Positions 32,025-44,069 of a stretch of 64,000 nt of DNA are shown one piece after another. A program made the position numbers and the translations under genes. Numbering within the stretch: position 1 is the stretch's first letter; each line of letters begins with the position of its first letter. The stretch spans positions 620,001 to 684,000 of the forward strand of contig OZ018328.1 in assembly GCA_963969495.1 (NCBI GenBank), written 5' to 3'. The stretch comes from Ceratothoa steindachneri (Eukaryota > Arthropoda > Malacostraca > Isopoda > Cymothoidae). The notes beneath the pieces are model-generated. The model saw only the letters and a program-made list of their open reading frames with translations. It was not told where the DNA came from and searched no databases.

Positions 32025-32770
32025 CTCTCCGTGAAAATCGATACAGCGCCTGGTAGAAACTTTCCTACCTTAGGCAGAAGGGATAGGGCCTGGAAGCCGA
32101 CCCCTAGTCCACATACATTGAGACAGATCCAACATAAGACAAAATGTGCTCAGTAAATGTCATTTGCAATACTCCTGTGCTATGGAAGCTTTTGGAGCAG
32201 AGGTTTGGTGAGAAATAGTAAATTGAGGTATCAGCAATAATGGTGTCCTGGGCAGAACCAAATATGATTTAATCTATGATGAAGGAGTTGACATTCTAGT
32301 GTTGAAATCTTAGCCCCACTAAAATAAATCTAAAACAAATCGATGCTCAGTGCAAAGAGTGTTAAATTGATGACACTTCCTTTCTCTGCTTTCTGGAGCT
32401 GAAGAGGAATCCTCGTACACCTACGCTGAATCAACGATCTGAGAAATTAAAATATTGAAATTGCGAAAGAAGGCCTCGCTGAAGGCACTTCCTACCCAGA
32501 GCAGAGCATCCAACGTGGAGTAGAATCTGCGGAATCCCCAATGTGCAGAAGACAGGTGGCCTCTACTCTCTACGAAAAGGGCTAATCTCACATTTAACAA
32601 ATTCTCTACCAACCTGCGCACGCAGGAAACGAGCGAATTATGGCGAATACGATCCGGGGTAAAGTAATCTCTCCCCGATTTTGAAAAGCAAGCAACCTAA
32701 CCATTCTTAAGTAGTCTGGTGGTTATCCTCTGTACCCAATTTGTTGCAGAAATATATAAAAAAGCTCAAA
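32025..32770 (-). pseudogene. H2: relic of RNase H LINE (RT to RNase H start)
   Basis: Minus strand. NLLNVRLALFVESRGHLSSA and GFRRFYSTLDALL (32421-32620) match the RT of H1 at 2900-3020. Nucleotide similarity continues through GATGCTCAGTGCAAAGAGTG (32342-32361), equivalent to H1 2606-2625, and through an RNase H start region near 32040-32200, equivalent to H1 1590-1760. The RT palm and thumb between these are deleted. More decayed than H1. Confidence 0.72.
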
Positions 32771-32964
32771 TTAGGTTTTGAACAATGTCATGCGGGATAT
32801 CGTGGGGCTCAAGGGGGTGTCCTCACATGAAGCAAAAGCAGAACGGAACTCACTAACATTAACATTTCGTCAGATGGTTCTCCTTCACTGGATGTCAAGT
32901 AAATTGGGTGGCCTTAAGCGGCACCACATCGTGCATTCAAGTCTGGCGAAGCAGCATCCCGTCT

Positions 32965-35900
32965 AGAGAATGGGGTAGGGTAGGTAGTGGAGGTGCAAGT
33001 TGTGAGGTTCTAGATGTTGGTGTTGGATTTAGTGGGGTTGTAGTTAATGGTGGTGTAGGTGGTGGTGGAGTAAGTAGGGCGGTGGGGTAAGTTGGGGTAG
33101 TTTAGGTGGTGGTGGTTTAGGTAGGGGTGGTGTAGGTAGTTTTGTTGTAGGTAGTGTTGCTGTATGTGGTAGTGTTGTGGGGGTGGTTTAGCTGGTAGTG
33201 CCTTAGGTGTTGGTGGTGTAAGAGGTGTCGTTGTAGATGGTGGTGGTGGCTTAGGTAGGGGTGGTATAGGTAGTGTCGGTGTAGGTGGTGACAGGGTAGG
33301 TCCTTGTGGTTTAGTTGGTGGTGGTTTAGTTAGTGGTCGTGGAGGTGGTGTTGTTGTTGTAGGAGATCGTGGGGTAGGTGGTAATGTTGCAAGCGGTAAT
33401 GTTGTAGGTAATAGGGGTGTTGGTGGGGTAAGAGGTTTTGTTGTAGATGGTGGTGGCGTAGGTGGTTGTGGTTTAGGTGGTAATGGTGGTGGTTTAAGTA
33501 GTGGTCGTGGTGGTTGTGTTGTTATAGAAGGTGCTGGGTTAGGTGGTAGCGTTGTAGGTGGTTGTGGTGTAGGTGGTTGTGGTGTAGGTGGTGGTGGAAT
33601 AAGTGGTGGTGGTTTAGGCGATGGTAGTGTAGGTCATGGTGTTGTAAGTGGTGATAGTGTAGGTGGTGGTGATCTAGGTGGTGGTGGTGTAGGTGGTTGT
33701 GGTCTAGGTGATGGTGGTGTAGGTGGTGGTGGTGGTGTAACTGTTGTGAAGAAGGTGTTTGTGGTGTAGGTGGTGTTGGTGTAGGTCGTTTTGGTGAAGC
33801 TGGTGGTCTGTTAGTGGGTTGTGTTGTTGTTCCTGTAAGTTTGGTAGTTTATATACCGTAGGCGTAGGTGGTGTAGGTTATATGCTGAAAGTGTAGGTGG
33901 TTTAGGTGAGAGTTGAGAGGGTGGTGTAGGTTATATGCTGAAGGTGTAGGTGGTTTAGGTGAGAGTTGTGAGGGTGGTGTAGGTTTTATGCTGAAGGTGT
34001 AGGTAGTTTAGGTGAGAGTTGTGAGGGTGGTGTAGGTGGGTGGTTTGTAGGTGCTGGTGGTGTTGGTCGTGGCGGTAAAGGTAGTCATAGTGTAGGTGAT
34101 AGTGATGAAGGCGAACGTGGTTTAAGTGGTAGTTGTGTAGGTGGTGGCAGTGTAGATTATGTAGCGTAGCTGAGATGGTTCACGTAGTGATGGGTAGATG
34201 GTGGTGGTGGACGTGTTGGTGTTGTGGGTGTTAGTGTTATGGGTGAATGTGTTGTAGGTCGTGGTTGTGTAATTAGAGGTGTTGTTAGTCGTGGTGGTGT
34301 AGGTGTAAGTGTCGGTGTTGTATGTTGTGGTGGCGTAGGTGCTTTAGGTAGTGGTGTAAGTGATAGTGCTGTAGGTGTTGAACTATTAGGTTGGGGTATT
34401 GTGGGTGATGTAGGCACTAGTGGTGCAAGTGGTGGTGGTGGTGTAGGTGGTAGTGGTGTAGGGGTTGTGTTGTAGGGTTTTATGTACTCGGTAGTGGTGG
34501 TGGTCATATAGGTGGTGGTGGAGTAGGTGGTTGTGATGTAGGAGTTTGTCTAGTAGGTGGTATAGTTGTATGTTGTGGTGGTGCAGGTGCTGTAGGCGTA
34601 AGTAGTACAGGTCGTGGTGGTATAGGTGGTGGTTCTGTAGGTAATCTACATAGTCATAGGTGCGGTTGGTGATAGTGGTGTATGTGTAGGTCGTTTACGT
34701 GATGGTTGTGTAGGTGATGTAAGCGTGGTCTCTTAGGTGGTGCAGGTTGTGTTGGAGTAGGTGGTGTAGGTGGTGGTGGTATAGGTGATAGTGCTGTAGC
34801 TGTAGGTAGTTTAGGTGGTGTTGTGTATTTGGTGTTAGTTTAGGTTTTGGCGTTGTACGTGTTGATGGTGGTGCTGCTATATTTTGGTGGTCCTAGTGAG
34901 GTGGTAGTTGTGGTGGCGGTGGTGAGGTTGGCATTGGTGAAGGTCCTCTTGTAGGTCGTGGTGGTGTATTTGGTGTTAGTGTAGGTGGTGGTTGTGGTTT
35001 TGTTGGTGAAGTTGGTGTTGGTAAAAGTCTTGATGTAATTGGTGGTGGTGTAGGTGATGTATGCGAAGGTGGTGCAGTTGGTGGTGGTGTAGGTGGTGGT
35101 ATTATAGGTAGTGATGGTCTAGCTGGTGGTGGTGTTGGTGATAGTGTTGTACAAGTAGGTTGGGTGGGGTAGGTAGTTGTGGCGTAGGTGGTGTTGGTGT
35201 TGTAGGTAGTGATGGTCTAGCTGGTGGTAGTGATAGTACAGTAAGTTTAGGTGGTTTAGGTGGTGGTTCTGTTAGTTGTGTTAGTGTAAGCGTTTTAGGT
35301 GATGTGTAAAGGTGTTGGTGTTAAACGTGGTGTTGCCGGTGCTGATACGGGTGTTCGTGCAGGTGCGGGTGGTAGTGCTGGTTAGGATGGTGCTGCTGGT
35401 ATATGTGGTGTTGTTGAAGGTCATAGTGTGGAAGAGGGTGCTGTTTTACGTGGTGTACTTGGTGGTGGTGTAGGAGATGTATGCCTAGGTGGTTTAAGTG
35501 GTGCACTTGGTGTTTGTGTAGAGTTTGGTGGGGTAGTTATTGGTGGTGGTAGTGATCGTGCAGTACGTGTAAGTGGTTTGGGTTATGGTTGTGTAAGTGA
35601 TGTAGACGTAGCTGTTTCAGTTGTTGTTGTCGTACGTGGTGGTATTGTAGTTAGTGTGGGTGTTGTTGTAAGTGCTGGTGGTGTACGTGTGGTTGGATTA
35701 AGTGGTAGTGGTGTAGGTAGTGGTGTTGTAGGTGATAGTGCTGTAGGCGTAGGTGGTTTAAGTGGTGGTTGTGTAGGTGGTGGTTTTGGAAGTAGTGGTT
35801 GTGGAAGTGGTGATGGTTGTGTAGGTGATGTAGGCGTAGCTGTTGCAGTTGCTGTTGTCCTAGATGGTGTTTTGTAGCTGTTGGTATTGTAGTTAGTGGT

Positions 35901-36785
35901 GGTGTAGTTGTATATGTGGTTGGAGTAGGTGGTGGAGTAGATGATAATGCTTTAGGCGTAGGTGGTTTAGGTAGTGGTTGTGGGAGTGGTGGTGGTGTAG
36001 GGTTGTAGGCCTAGGTGGTATATGTGGTGGTGGTTGTAGTGTAGGTAGTGGTGGTGTATGAGGTGATGATGGTGTAGGTGATTTAGGTGGTAGTGTAGGG
36101 GATAGTAATGTACGTGTAGGTGAGTTGGGTTGTGGTTATGTTGCTGGTGGTGGTAGAGGTGATGTAGGTAGTTTAGGTGTTGGTAATGTAGGCGTAGGTG
36201 GTGTAGGTGGTTGTGGTTTAGGTGATGGTGGTGGTTAATTGGTGTTGTTGTTGGTGGTTGTCGTGTAGGTGGTGGTGGATTTGGTGGTGCTGATGGTGTA
36301 GGATATTATTGTGGTGTCGGTGGAGATGTAGGTGGTGGTTGTGTAGGTTCTGGTCGTGTACGGAGTGATGGTGGTGTAGGTGGTAGTGGTATAGGAAGTG
36401 ATGGTATTGTAGGTGGTGTTGTACGTGGTGGTTGTCATGTAGGTGGTGTTGTAGAGGATAGTTCTGTAGGTGGTTTAAGTGTTGGATGTGTAAGTGATGT
36501 AGGCGTAGTTGGTGGCGGGGCAGGTGATGGTGGTGTATGTGGTTTAGGAAGTGGTGGTGTATGTAGCCGGTGTATGGGATGGAGGGTAGGTGATGATAGT
36601 GTAGGTAGTTATGGTAAGCGACATGCCTAGGTGGTGATGGTCTAGGTTGTGGTGGTATAGGTGAGGTGGTCTAGTTTGTTGTGCTTTAGGTTGTAGTAGT
36701 GTAGGTTTTAGGGGTATAGTTATTGGTGTAGGTGGTAAAGGTGTACGTGCTGTAGGCGTTGGTAGTGTAAGCTATGTAGGTGATG
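32965..36785 (+). repeat. G/T-rich satellite-like array (about 3.8 kb)
   Basis: The plus strand is an irregular array of GGTGGT, GGTGTA and GTAGGT words, giving units of about 9-15 bp, almost free of C. Units drift continuously with no fixed period, except for a local 53 bp higher-order unit at 33876-34035. Open frames here encode only Gly/Val or Thr/Pro runs and are a by-product of the composition. Confidence 0.88.
33876..34035 (+). repeat. 53 bp tandem unit inside the G/T array
   Basis: Three copies of a unit containing GGTTATATGCTGAAGGTGTA and GGTGAGAGTTGTGAGGGTGG, differing by a few bases. Confidence 0.8.
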
Positions 36786-38770
36786 ATTCGAAAGAGAATG
36801 TAAAACAAATACGGGTTTCAAATTTCGTTAGAATCTGTTGAATAGTTACATAACCAAAAGCAAAACGGAGAGCGACCGACATAGTCAGATGTAGGGTTGC
36901 ACGCGAATAAAAATTGATAAATTATGAATGAAATAAAGGATTGGTCTCCTCATTCGTCTCACTACCCAATGACGGTACGAGAAGGTTTGGAGGTTGGGGG
37001 GAGAGGGTAGTGGGTATAATTTATTTTAACCTCTCGCGGGCTCTTCACTATCATAATAGTCGACTATTTTGAGACCTTCAAGATGTCTCCCCTGATTCGA
37101 GAAATAGGTGAGAAGAGAATAAAAGGAGGGAATTGGCTTTGGCCTTTAGGTGGGCTGGGTGGCAGTCCTATCAAGCATTTCAACACATTTGGTTTTAATG
37201 TCAGACAATTTGCTTAAAATTGATAGCAAATATCGAAATGAGAATGGATGGCAAGCCCATTTTATTTCAGAACATGTAACGTTATCTTTCCTCCTTTATT
37301 AGGTCTTTTCAGGAATGGCAAATAAAGTTGGAGATTCAAAAGAGGTGATAAAGACAACCTGAGAGAGTCAGGAGCACCAGGTTCTCTTGGCGCACTTGGG
37401 TCGGGAGAACCTGCCCTCCCTCGGGGTTTCATTCATATCTGGGGCATCGTAAGACCACCTATAACTCAATGGGTGAATACTGTAACAAGTGATGGTATCC
37501 TACAAGGGTGAAGGCATTTTAACCCTTCGAAAATTGAAAGGTGAAAATGTTTTCATATTTTGATTTGTTATAAACAAATGGAGGATGTTTTAAGGACTTG
37601 ATTTCATTTACCCAAATTAAAGGAATTTATTTTGTAATGGTTTAAAAGGGAGATATTAATATAAAAATAAATATGATCCAATTTAAAGGTTTAAAGAAAC
37701 AAAATTATACTTTTTTTATTACTTTTATTTATTTATTCTTGCCCACTTGGTCTAATAAATTTGCATTGTTGTTTCTTAATATTCTTTCATATTTTCCTTT
37801 TTTTTTCTTAATCATTTCTCTTTTCCTTTCTTAAACAACAAAGCAATGATGAGAAGATGTTCTTAATTCTGTTCATTTTCGTAATTCTCTTCTTTTCCTT
37901 CTCCTTAACATATTCTTCTTCTCTTATGGTTGTAAGTCTTGGACTTCTTGATACGCGACTCATCTATCTATAAAATGCAATCCTTCCTTCGCAAACCTGA
38001 CGTCTAAATTCCTCTATTACTCTGTCATATTCTTGATCCTGCTCCCACATCCTTTCTATCGCATCTAATCCTTCCATCTCTATTTAGGAGAATGATCAAA
38101 GAATTGAATTGAAAGATGAACAACTTTTGAGGAGGTCAGGAGCTCGCGAAAATGATGGGGTCGACCGGAATAAAGCTTCTCGACAACCGAGAAAACCCAA
38201 CCACGCGCTTACTTATATAAACTCGGTATCACAGTTGGGAGACAAAGATCAAAAGTAAAGTACCTCAAATATTGAATAATAAAAGGAAAAGTAAAATGAC
38301 ACGGCCTTTTTGCCTATCTATAAAAGAAGTGAGCTTTTTAATAATCAATGTTTATCTCATAAGGGATTTCAGTTCATTTGAAAAGGAATCAATTTTGGAA
38401 GATTTTAAACAGTAAATTGGTTTAAGGGAAAAGGGTTGAAAAATATTTAGTTTTTAGCGAATTTTGGTGGGTCTAAATATGAAATATTGAAGGAAAAGTG
38501 ATTTAGAATTGGAAAAAGGAGTAATTGAGGAACAAAGCAAAGAATATTAAGCATGAAAGGAAAATTACAATAATCAATTTTATTTATTAATACTTTAATA
38601 CAACTTTATCTTTAACTCTATAATTTAACTTGGTGAATTTTTGAAATTTTTAAAAAAAATTTTTGCTTCGTGGACAAGTAACCTTTCATGTTTTTGAGTT
38701 TAGGTTTATTTGAAACTTTTATTCGCAGGGTTGTTTTTTGTATGTTTCGAGCTTTTAGCAAAGTTCTTTG
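36786..38770. other. AT-rich non-coding stretch
   Basis: No gene or element recognised. Composition is ordinary AT-rich with T-runs near 37795-37810. Confidence 0.4.
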
Positions 38771-39175
38771 TAAGAGTTCAGAAAAAAATAAATATAATTA
38801 TCGAATGATTTGGAATGAAAAAACATACAAATCGTGAAGTTCAAAAAATGTATTAAAATTAGGGCTTTGGCGCTTTTTTACTATCATTTCGTATATAAAA
38901 CCAATTTAGATGAAAAAAAGAGATCTGACGAAGGTTTTTCTATAGATCAAACCGGGTGAAATAACTTAAAAGAAAGGTTCGGTTGTCACCTAAGTAGATT
39001 TAATTTTTTCAGAAATAAATATAGTATCGAATTTTTGTGAGTTTTTTAAAACTAAAAGAATTACAAACGATGAAGTTCAGAAAATTTATTTAAATTTTGG
39101 CATGGAAATTATTATAGCAAATTTAGATGGAGAAAAGAAGAAAGAATCGTGATAGGCCGTAGGACACAGACCGAA
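38771..39175. repeat. Dispersed repeat B, copies 1 and 2
   Basis: GTTCAGAAA(T)AAATAT...ATCGAAT with ATGAAGTTCA..AAAT..ATTAAA..T occurs at about 38778-38865, again at 39012-39175 and at 44405-44580. The last two end in GCCGTAGGACACAGACCGAA. No coding capacity. They flank C1 on both sides, so C1 lies within a locus made of this repeat. Confidence 0.65.
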
Positions 39176-39183
39176 GAAGAAGA

Positions 39184-39646
39184 TGAAGATGAAGAACTAC
39201 AGAACTACAGAATCTAGGACCAGCAAAGACCCTAAGGTCCGCTCGAGGCTAGTCCGCTACACTACATCCCTAACTACGATACACACTTATCTACGAGTGT
39301 ATCTCTAACATGCTATATCTTTATTTTATTTTTATTTTTTATATAATCTACTGTACACACTTATCTACATGTGTACATTGTCATGCATATTAACTACTTC
39401 CACCTAGGGGTGGGGGGGGTGATAGAAAGTTTTTCTTCTCAACTTCCGCAGCCCTCGACTGCTAGTGGTGAAAATCTAATTTTAGGATAGTAAGACTATT
39501 TATAGGATAGGCGGAAAAGAAAATGGATATCTAAACTACACATGCAAGAGAAATCGCTGGCATCATTTTTAGTCATCATTTTTACTCTCGTTGTTCCTCC
39601 GCTCCAAACTCCATTTGCAAAGACGTTATTATTTACTGTGCTCAGA
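39184..39646 (-). other. C1 3' UTR
   Basis: Contains paired CTACGAGTGTAT / ACACTTATCTAC-type words near 39280-39300 and 39355-39375, and ends (minus strand) with TAGTTCTGTAGTTCTTCATC. It matches 43695-44069 closely, which defines the family 3' end. Confidence 0.75.
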
Positions 39647-41390
39647 CTACGTTATATTTATACTATTTAAGTGCGCGTCGAGACGGTTTTTAAACATATT
39701 TACCGACCTACTATCTACTACGTGGGTGGGTAGCCTATTCCAAATTTGAGTAATTTTAAACGTAAAATAGTTTTGGGCTATACTAGTGTTAAATCGCTTG
39801 TTGACTAATTTTAATCCGTGTTGCCGAGTGTTTCCCCTATGATCCAATTCGAACAAATTCCTATAATCAACGTTTGAAAATCCTTTCAATATTTTAAATA
39901 CTTCTATTAGCTGGCCACGTAATCTTCTGCCTTCGAGAGATGGCAAATCTAATGCCCTGAGTCTTTCCTCGTAGGGCCTGTTTCTCAGTTCGGGAATTAA
40001 TTTTGTAGCCCTACGCTGCACTCTTTCTAATTGCGCGATATCTTTGTTTAAGTATGGAGCCCAAAATTGAACCGCATATTCGAGCAGTGGACGCACAAGT
40101 GATTTATATAACGGTAAAATTATATCTTTGGATTTGAACGTGAAATTACGCGCGATATAACCCAGCACACGATTTGCTTTTTGACATGCATCCGCGCATT
40201 GTTTCGTGACTTTGAAGTCATCCGAGACTAAACCCCCAGATCTTTTTCCAATTTAACCACGTCGAGGACCTGGCCTTTCATGGTATACTCTACCCTCAAA
40301 TTATGGCAACTCAAATGCATCACCTTACATTTACTTAAATTAAACTGCATTTGCCACTTATCCGCCCATCTGACAATCAAGTTTAGGTCTTTTTGTAATT
40401 TTTCTACATCCGATCTTACATAGGCACGGTTACCCAGCTTCGTGTCGTCAGCAAATTTAGAAATCGTACTAAATACGCCATTATCCAAATCGTTTATATA
40501 TATTAGAAACAATAATGGGCCAAGAACTGAGCCTTGTGGCACTCCACTACTGACGTTGACCCAATCAGAACATTCACCATTTATAACTACTCGCTGCGAA
40601 CGATCCTTCAGCCAATTTCTAATCCAATTTAATATCTTACCCTTCACACCGATTGCTTTAACTTTCATTAATAATCAATCTCTCGTGCGGAACGGTGTCA
40701 AACGCCTTTTTAAAGTCTAGATAGATTACATCTACAGCTTTGCTTTCGTCGTAAACGCAAATCATTTTATGGAAGAATTCGAGCAAATTTGTCAAGCACG
40801 ATCTCGCCCGCCTAAACCCATGTTGGGAATCTTTATCAGATTATTTAGCTCGAGGTGGCTCACTATTCTATTTCTGATAACCGATTCTAAAAGCTTTCCA
40901 ACTACCGAAGTTAGACTAATAGGACGAAAATTCGTTGCTTCGTATCTATTCCCATTCTTAAATATTGGTGTAACGTTTGCACGCTTGAAGTCTAAAGGGA
41001 CTACGCCTTCTTCTAATGAGCGATTGAAAATTGCACGCAACGGCTCCGCAAGCTCATTCTTAAGTTCCTTTAAATGAGTGGGGTAAACGCCATCGGGCCC
41101 GGGTGATTTCGACTTTTTCATCAGGTTAATATATTTAAGAATTTCCACTTCATTAACTGTTATATCGGATATGCAAATATCACTATTATCTACTTCTTCA
41201 ACTAATGATCCTAATTCGGACGAATCTTCAACAGTAAAGATGCTTGTGAAATGTTCATTTAAAATTTTAGACATTTCCGCCGGAAATTCCGTCAAGCGAC
41301 CATCTTTGTCTTTAATCGGCCCTATTGAACCTTTTAAGGGTTTTCTACTGTTTACATAGCCGTAAAACCGTTTCGGTTCCTTCTTTGATC
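39647..41390 (-). pseudogene. C1 ORF2 reverse transcriptase (four frameshifts)
   Basis: Blocks on minus: FYGYVNSRKPLKG (41340-41385), KSKSPGPDGVYPTHLKEL, NFRPISLTSVVGKLLESVI, a frameshift near 40830 to QHGFRRARSC and YLDFKKAFDTVPHERL, a frameshift near 40675 to SGVPQGSVLGPLLFLIYIND and the catalytic KFADD, a frameshift near 40225, then the thumb RPLLEYAVQFWAP and IWNRLP ending at a stop near 39647. Motifs and order are those of CR1/L3-type RT. Product would copy the element RNA at the nicked target. Confidence 0.92.
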
Positions 41391-42434
41391 CTTCGCCAGT
41401 TTTATTTCATATTTCCGCTTCGCATCTCTAACCGCCCGTTTAACTTCTCTTCGAGAATCGATGTAATTTTGCCGACTTATAAATGACTCATTGTTCTTAT
41501 GTATTTGAAACTTTCTATTTCGGTCCTTAATTAAGCTTAATATTAGTGGGCTAACCCACGGCGCTCTCATTGACTTCCCGCTCTTACGGCGCACATACTT
41601 TACTAAGTCGAAATTTACACTAAGGAGTGTACGCCGAAGCTCAGTGTACATTTCTCCTACCGACCTATTCTCGAAGCGCATTCCCCAGTCTACATCCTTA
41701 ATCCTTTCACGAAAAGTATCAACATTACAGCTACCAAAACGTGGCATGAGCTGTGTACTAATTTTTACTTCTACACACGTGTTTACTACGAATCTAATCG
41801 CATTATGGTCACTCGAGGCTAAATGCTCTCCTACACAAACATTTTCTACCAATGACTCGTCAGTCGCCATGATTAAATCGAGGATATTATTATCACGAGT
41901 TGGTTCCTCCACTTTTTGAACGAGAAAATTCTCCAGAATAAAGTTTAGTAGTCTCTCCCCAGCTTTATCTGACGTTAGGTTACTATAATTAACGTTTGGA
42001 TAGTTAAAATCGCCGCAGACTAATGTGGTCCCTTTTCTAACCCAAGATGAAAGCATATCAAAAAGTGCAGCATCTTCTCTTTCTATTTGCGATGGAGGAC
42101 GATATATGACAGCTAAATTAATTTTATTCTTTGCATTACAACATAATTGGATTAATAAGGCCTCACTTCTCATATCTGCCGTAGACGAGTCGATCGTTAT
42201 AGCGTTTAAGTCATCTTTTATATACACTAATACGCCCCCTCCTCTACCAGTTTGTTTATTTGTATAATGAATTTTATAACCTGCTATATCAAATTCGCAA
42301 ACACTGATCCGCGAATGTGTATCTATCCAAGTCTCACTTAAGAATACGAGATCGTAGTCTCCCTCTAGAACTACGGCTTTTATTTCGGCAAGTTTATTTT
42401 TTAAGCTACGAACATTTGAATATATACATTTCAA
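41352..42434 (-). pseudogene. C1 ORF2 APE-type endonuclease domain (domain intact)
   Basis: ORF2 starts at 42434 with MKCIYSNVRSLKNKL (metal-binding Asn). It continues with LVFLSETWID (catalytic Glu), GRGGGVLVYIKDDL, VIYRPPSQ, LVCGDFNYPNVNY (catalytic Asp) and HLASSDHNAI (catalytic SDH). All key residues are present over about 230 residues, followed by the linker to RT. A frameshift near 41385 separates it from the RT. ORF1 ends 8 bp upstream. Confidence 0.92.
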
Positions 42435-42442
42435 TTTGCGCT

Positions 42443-43519
42443 TTAGGTGGACTCCTCTATCACACGCAAATCGGTTCCGTTTCCCTGCTCCCCAATACTC
42501 ATTGCCCCTTCAATCGAGGACCGGTCCGGCGCATGGGCATCACGTGGCCCCGCAACTCTCCTACTTAACAAGCTACGTACTGACTGGTCTAAAATCCTAC
42601 CCAGCCGACTGTTCCCCACATCGCTTAAGTGGATTCCGTCCGTTTGATAAAGTGAAGGTTGGTCTTGGAATGTATCCCAAACGTTAAAGAAGCTAACTCC
42701 AGTATTGCGACACAAGCGCTTAAGGCACTCGTTTGTATATATAGCTCGGGACTGCAGACGCAACGTGGATTTTAGTCGGGGTAAAATACCAATTATTCCT
42801 ACGTTATCCGCTTTAACTTTCGCAGTATGAATCAGAGTCTTAGCACCCTGTGGGGTGCTGTCGTATCTGTGGACATCATTTCCCCCTACCAGCGTGAGGA
42901 TCGTACGCTCGCCACGTGTTTGGTCCAATTTTTCAATTTCACTTATTACGTTATTTATGCGGCCCCCAGGAAAGATAAATCGTTTTCGTTTTGACGGGTT
43001 ATGCGCTGTGAATTCCGGCTCTTGGTTTCTAATTAAAGAATCCCCAATTAATACCGTTTCTTCTTCCCCTTCGATAGGAGTTAGCAGTGCGAAGGGGTTC
43101 GAACATGGTAATGTGAAATGCTGATCCCTCGATGGCCTAGCCCCATTTCTAACAGTCCTAAATTGCGAATCTTGGGGTCTATATTGTGAATCCTGGTGTC
43201 CAAACGAGTTCAAAATCCTTTGTTGCTGGTCAACAATTGCCTGATGATTCATACGAGTAGGCCGGTTGTCGCGATTTCTATTTTCCCTCCCACGCATATC
43301 ATGAAGGGTAGAATTTAGACTCGAATTTAATTCGTCGACTTTACGGTTGGTCGAGATAACGTCCCTCGCGACGAAATTTAGTTCTAATTTAATTTCGCTA
43401 ATAGCGTTAGCAAACTTACGCTCCAATGCATCGTTTAAAATACAGAAACGGCAAATTCTAGTTTGTTCGATGTTAGAAGGAACGTAAATTTCCTTATTAA
43501 AGGAAGCCCCACAATTCGA
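42443..43519 (-). CDS. C1 ORF1: esterase-like (SGNH) protein, 5' end missing
   Basis: One open frame of about 355 codons. At the N-terminus is a Cys pair (RICRFC) in what looks like a zinc-binding motif, followed by a helical EIKLELNFVARDV segment likely to form a coiled coil, then a Gln/Arg-rich linker. The C-terminal half is an SGNH hydrolase: VLIGDSLIRN (block I, catalytic Ser), GGRINNV, VGGNDVH (block III) and YQTDGIHLSDVGNSRL (block V, catalytic Asp and His). CR1-type ORF1 proteins carry such an esterase; its cellular role is not settled. The frame has no start codon because the 5' end is lost at the GAA repeat. Confidence 0.87.
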   Translation of the reverse strand, partial: SNCGASFNKEIYVPSNIEQTRICRFCILNDALERKFANAISEIKLELNFVARDVISTNRKVDELNSSLNSTLHDMRGRENRNRDNRPTRMNHQAIVDQQQRILNSFGHQDSQYRPQDSQFRTVRNGARPSRDQHFTLPCSNPFALLTPIEGEEETVLIGDSLIRNQEPEFTAHNPSKRKRFIFPGGRINNVISEIEKLDQTRGERTILTLVGGNDVHRYDSTPQGAKTLIHTAKVKADNVGIIGILPRLKSTLRLQSRAIYTNECLKRLCRNTGVSFFNVWDTFQDQPSLYQTDGIHLSDVGNSRLGRILDQSVRSLLSRRVAGPRDAHAPDRSSIEGAMSIGEQGNGTDLRVIEEST

Positions 43520-43694
43520 AGAAGAAGAAGAAGAAGAAGATTAAGATGAAGATGAAGATGAAGATCATGAAGAAGAAGATGATGAAAATGAAGATGAAGA
43601 TGAAGAAGAAGAAGATGAAAATGAAGATGAAGAAGAAGAAGATGAAGATGAAGATGAAGAAGAAGAAGAAAAAGAAGAAGAAGATGAAAATGAA
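43520..43694. repeat. GAA/GAT microsatellite between two C1-family copies
   Basis: Interrupted array of GAAGAT, GAAGAA and GAAAAT units on plus. It is at once the 5' boundary of C1 and the 3' tail of the truncated copy to the right. Confidence 0.92.
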
Positions 43695-44069
43695 GATGAA
43701 GAAGAACTACAGAACTACAGAACTACAGAATCTAGGACCAGCAAAGACCCTAAGGTCCGCTCGAGGCTAGTCCGCTACACTAAATCAAAAACTACGATAC
43801 ACCCTTATCTACGAGTGTATCTCTAACATGCTATTTTTTTTTTTTTAATACTATCTACTGTACACACTTATCTACATGTGTACATTATCGTGCAATTTTA
43901 ACTAATCAAACTAGGGGTCGGGGGAGATAGAAAGTTTTTCTTCTCATCTTCCGCAGCCACTCGACTGCTAGTGGTGAAAAGCTAATTTAGGGATAGAGAC
44001 TACTTATAGGATAGGCGGAAAAGAAATGGGACATCTAAGCTACACATGCAGAGAATCGCCGGCATCATT
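43695..44069 (-). mobile_element. C1-family copy reduced to its 3' UTR
   Basis: Sequence homologous to 39184-39567 in the same orientation, without coding sequence. It is a 5'-truncated insertion whose tail is the microsatellite at 43520-43694. Confidence 0.82.

Larger units (their letters stand above)
39184..43519 (-). mobile_element. C1: CR1-like LINE, nearly complete coding region
   Basis: Minus strand, about 4.3 kb: ORF1 with esterase-like domain, ORF2 with endonuclease and RT, and a 3' UTR of about 460 bp ending in a GAA/GAT-type repeat (39184). ORF1 is cut at its 5' end by a GAA microsatellite at 43520. Four single-base-scale frameshifts are the only lesions seen in ORF2, which suggests a fairly recent insertion. 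Its 3' UTR occurs again, alone, at 43695-44069. Confidence 0.9.

Noticed and set aside
33100..35880. Long open frames of Gly/Val or Thr/Pro residues on both strands
   Set aside because: They follow directly from the G/T-rich repeat composition. No start context, domain or conserved residue pattern.
43540..43770. Frame coding for Lys/Met-rich peptide
   Set aside because: Translation of GAA/GAT microsatellite.
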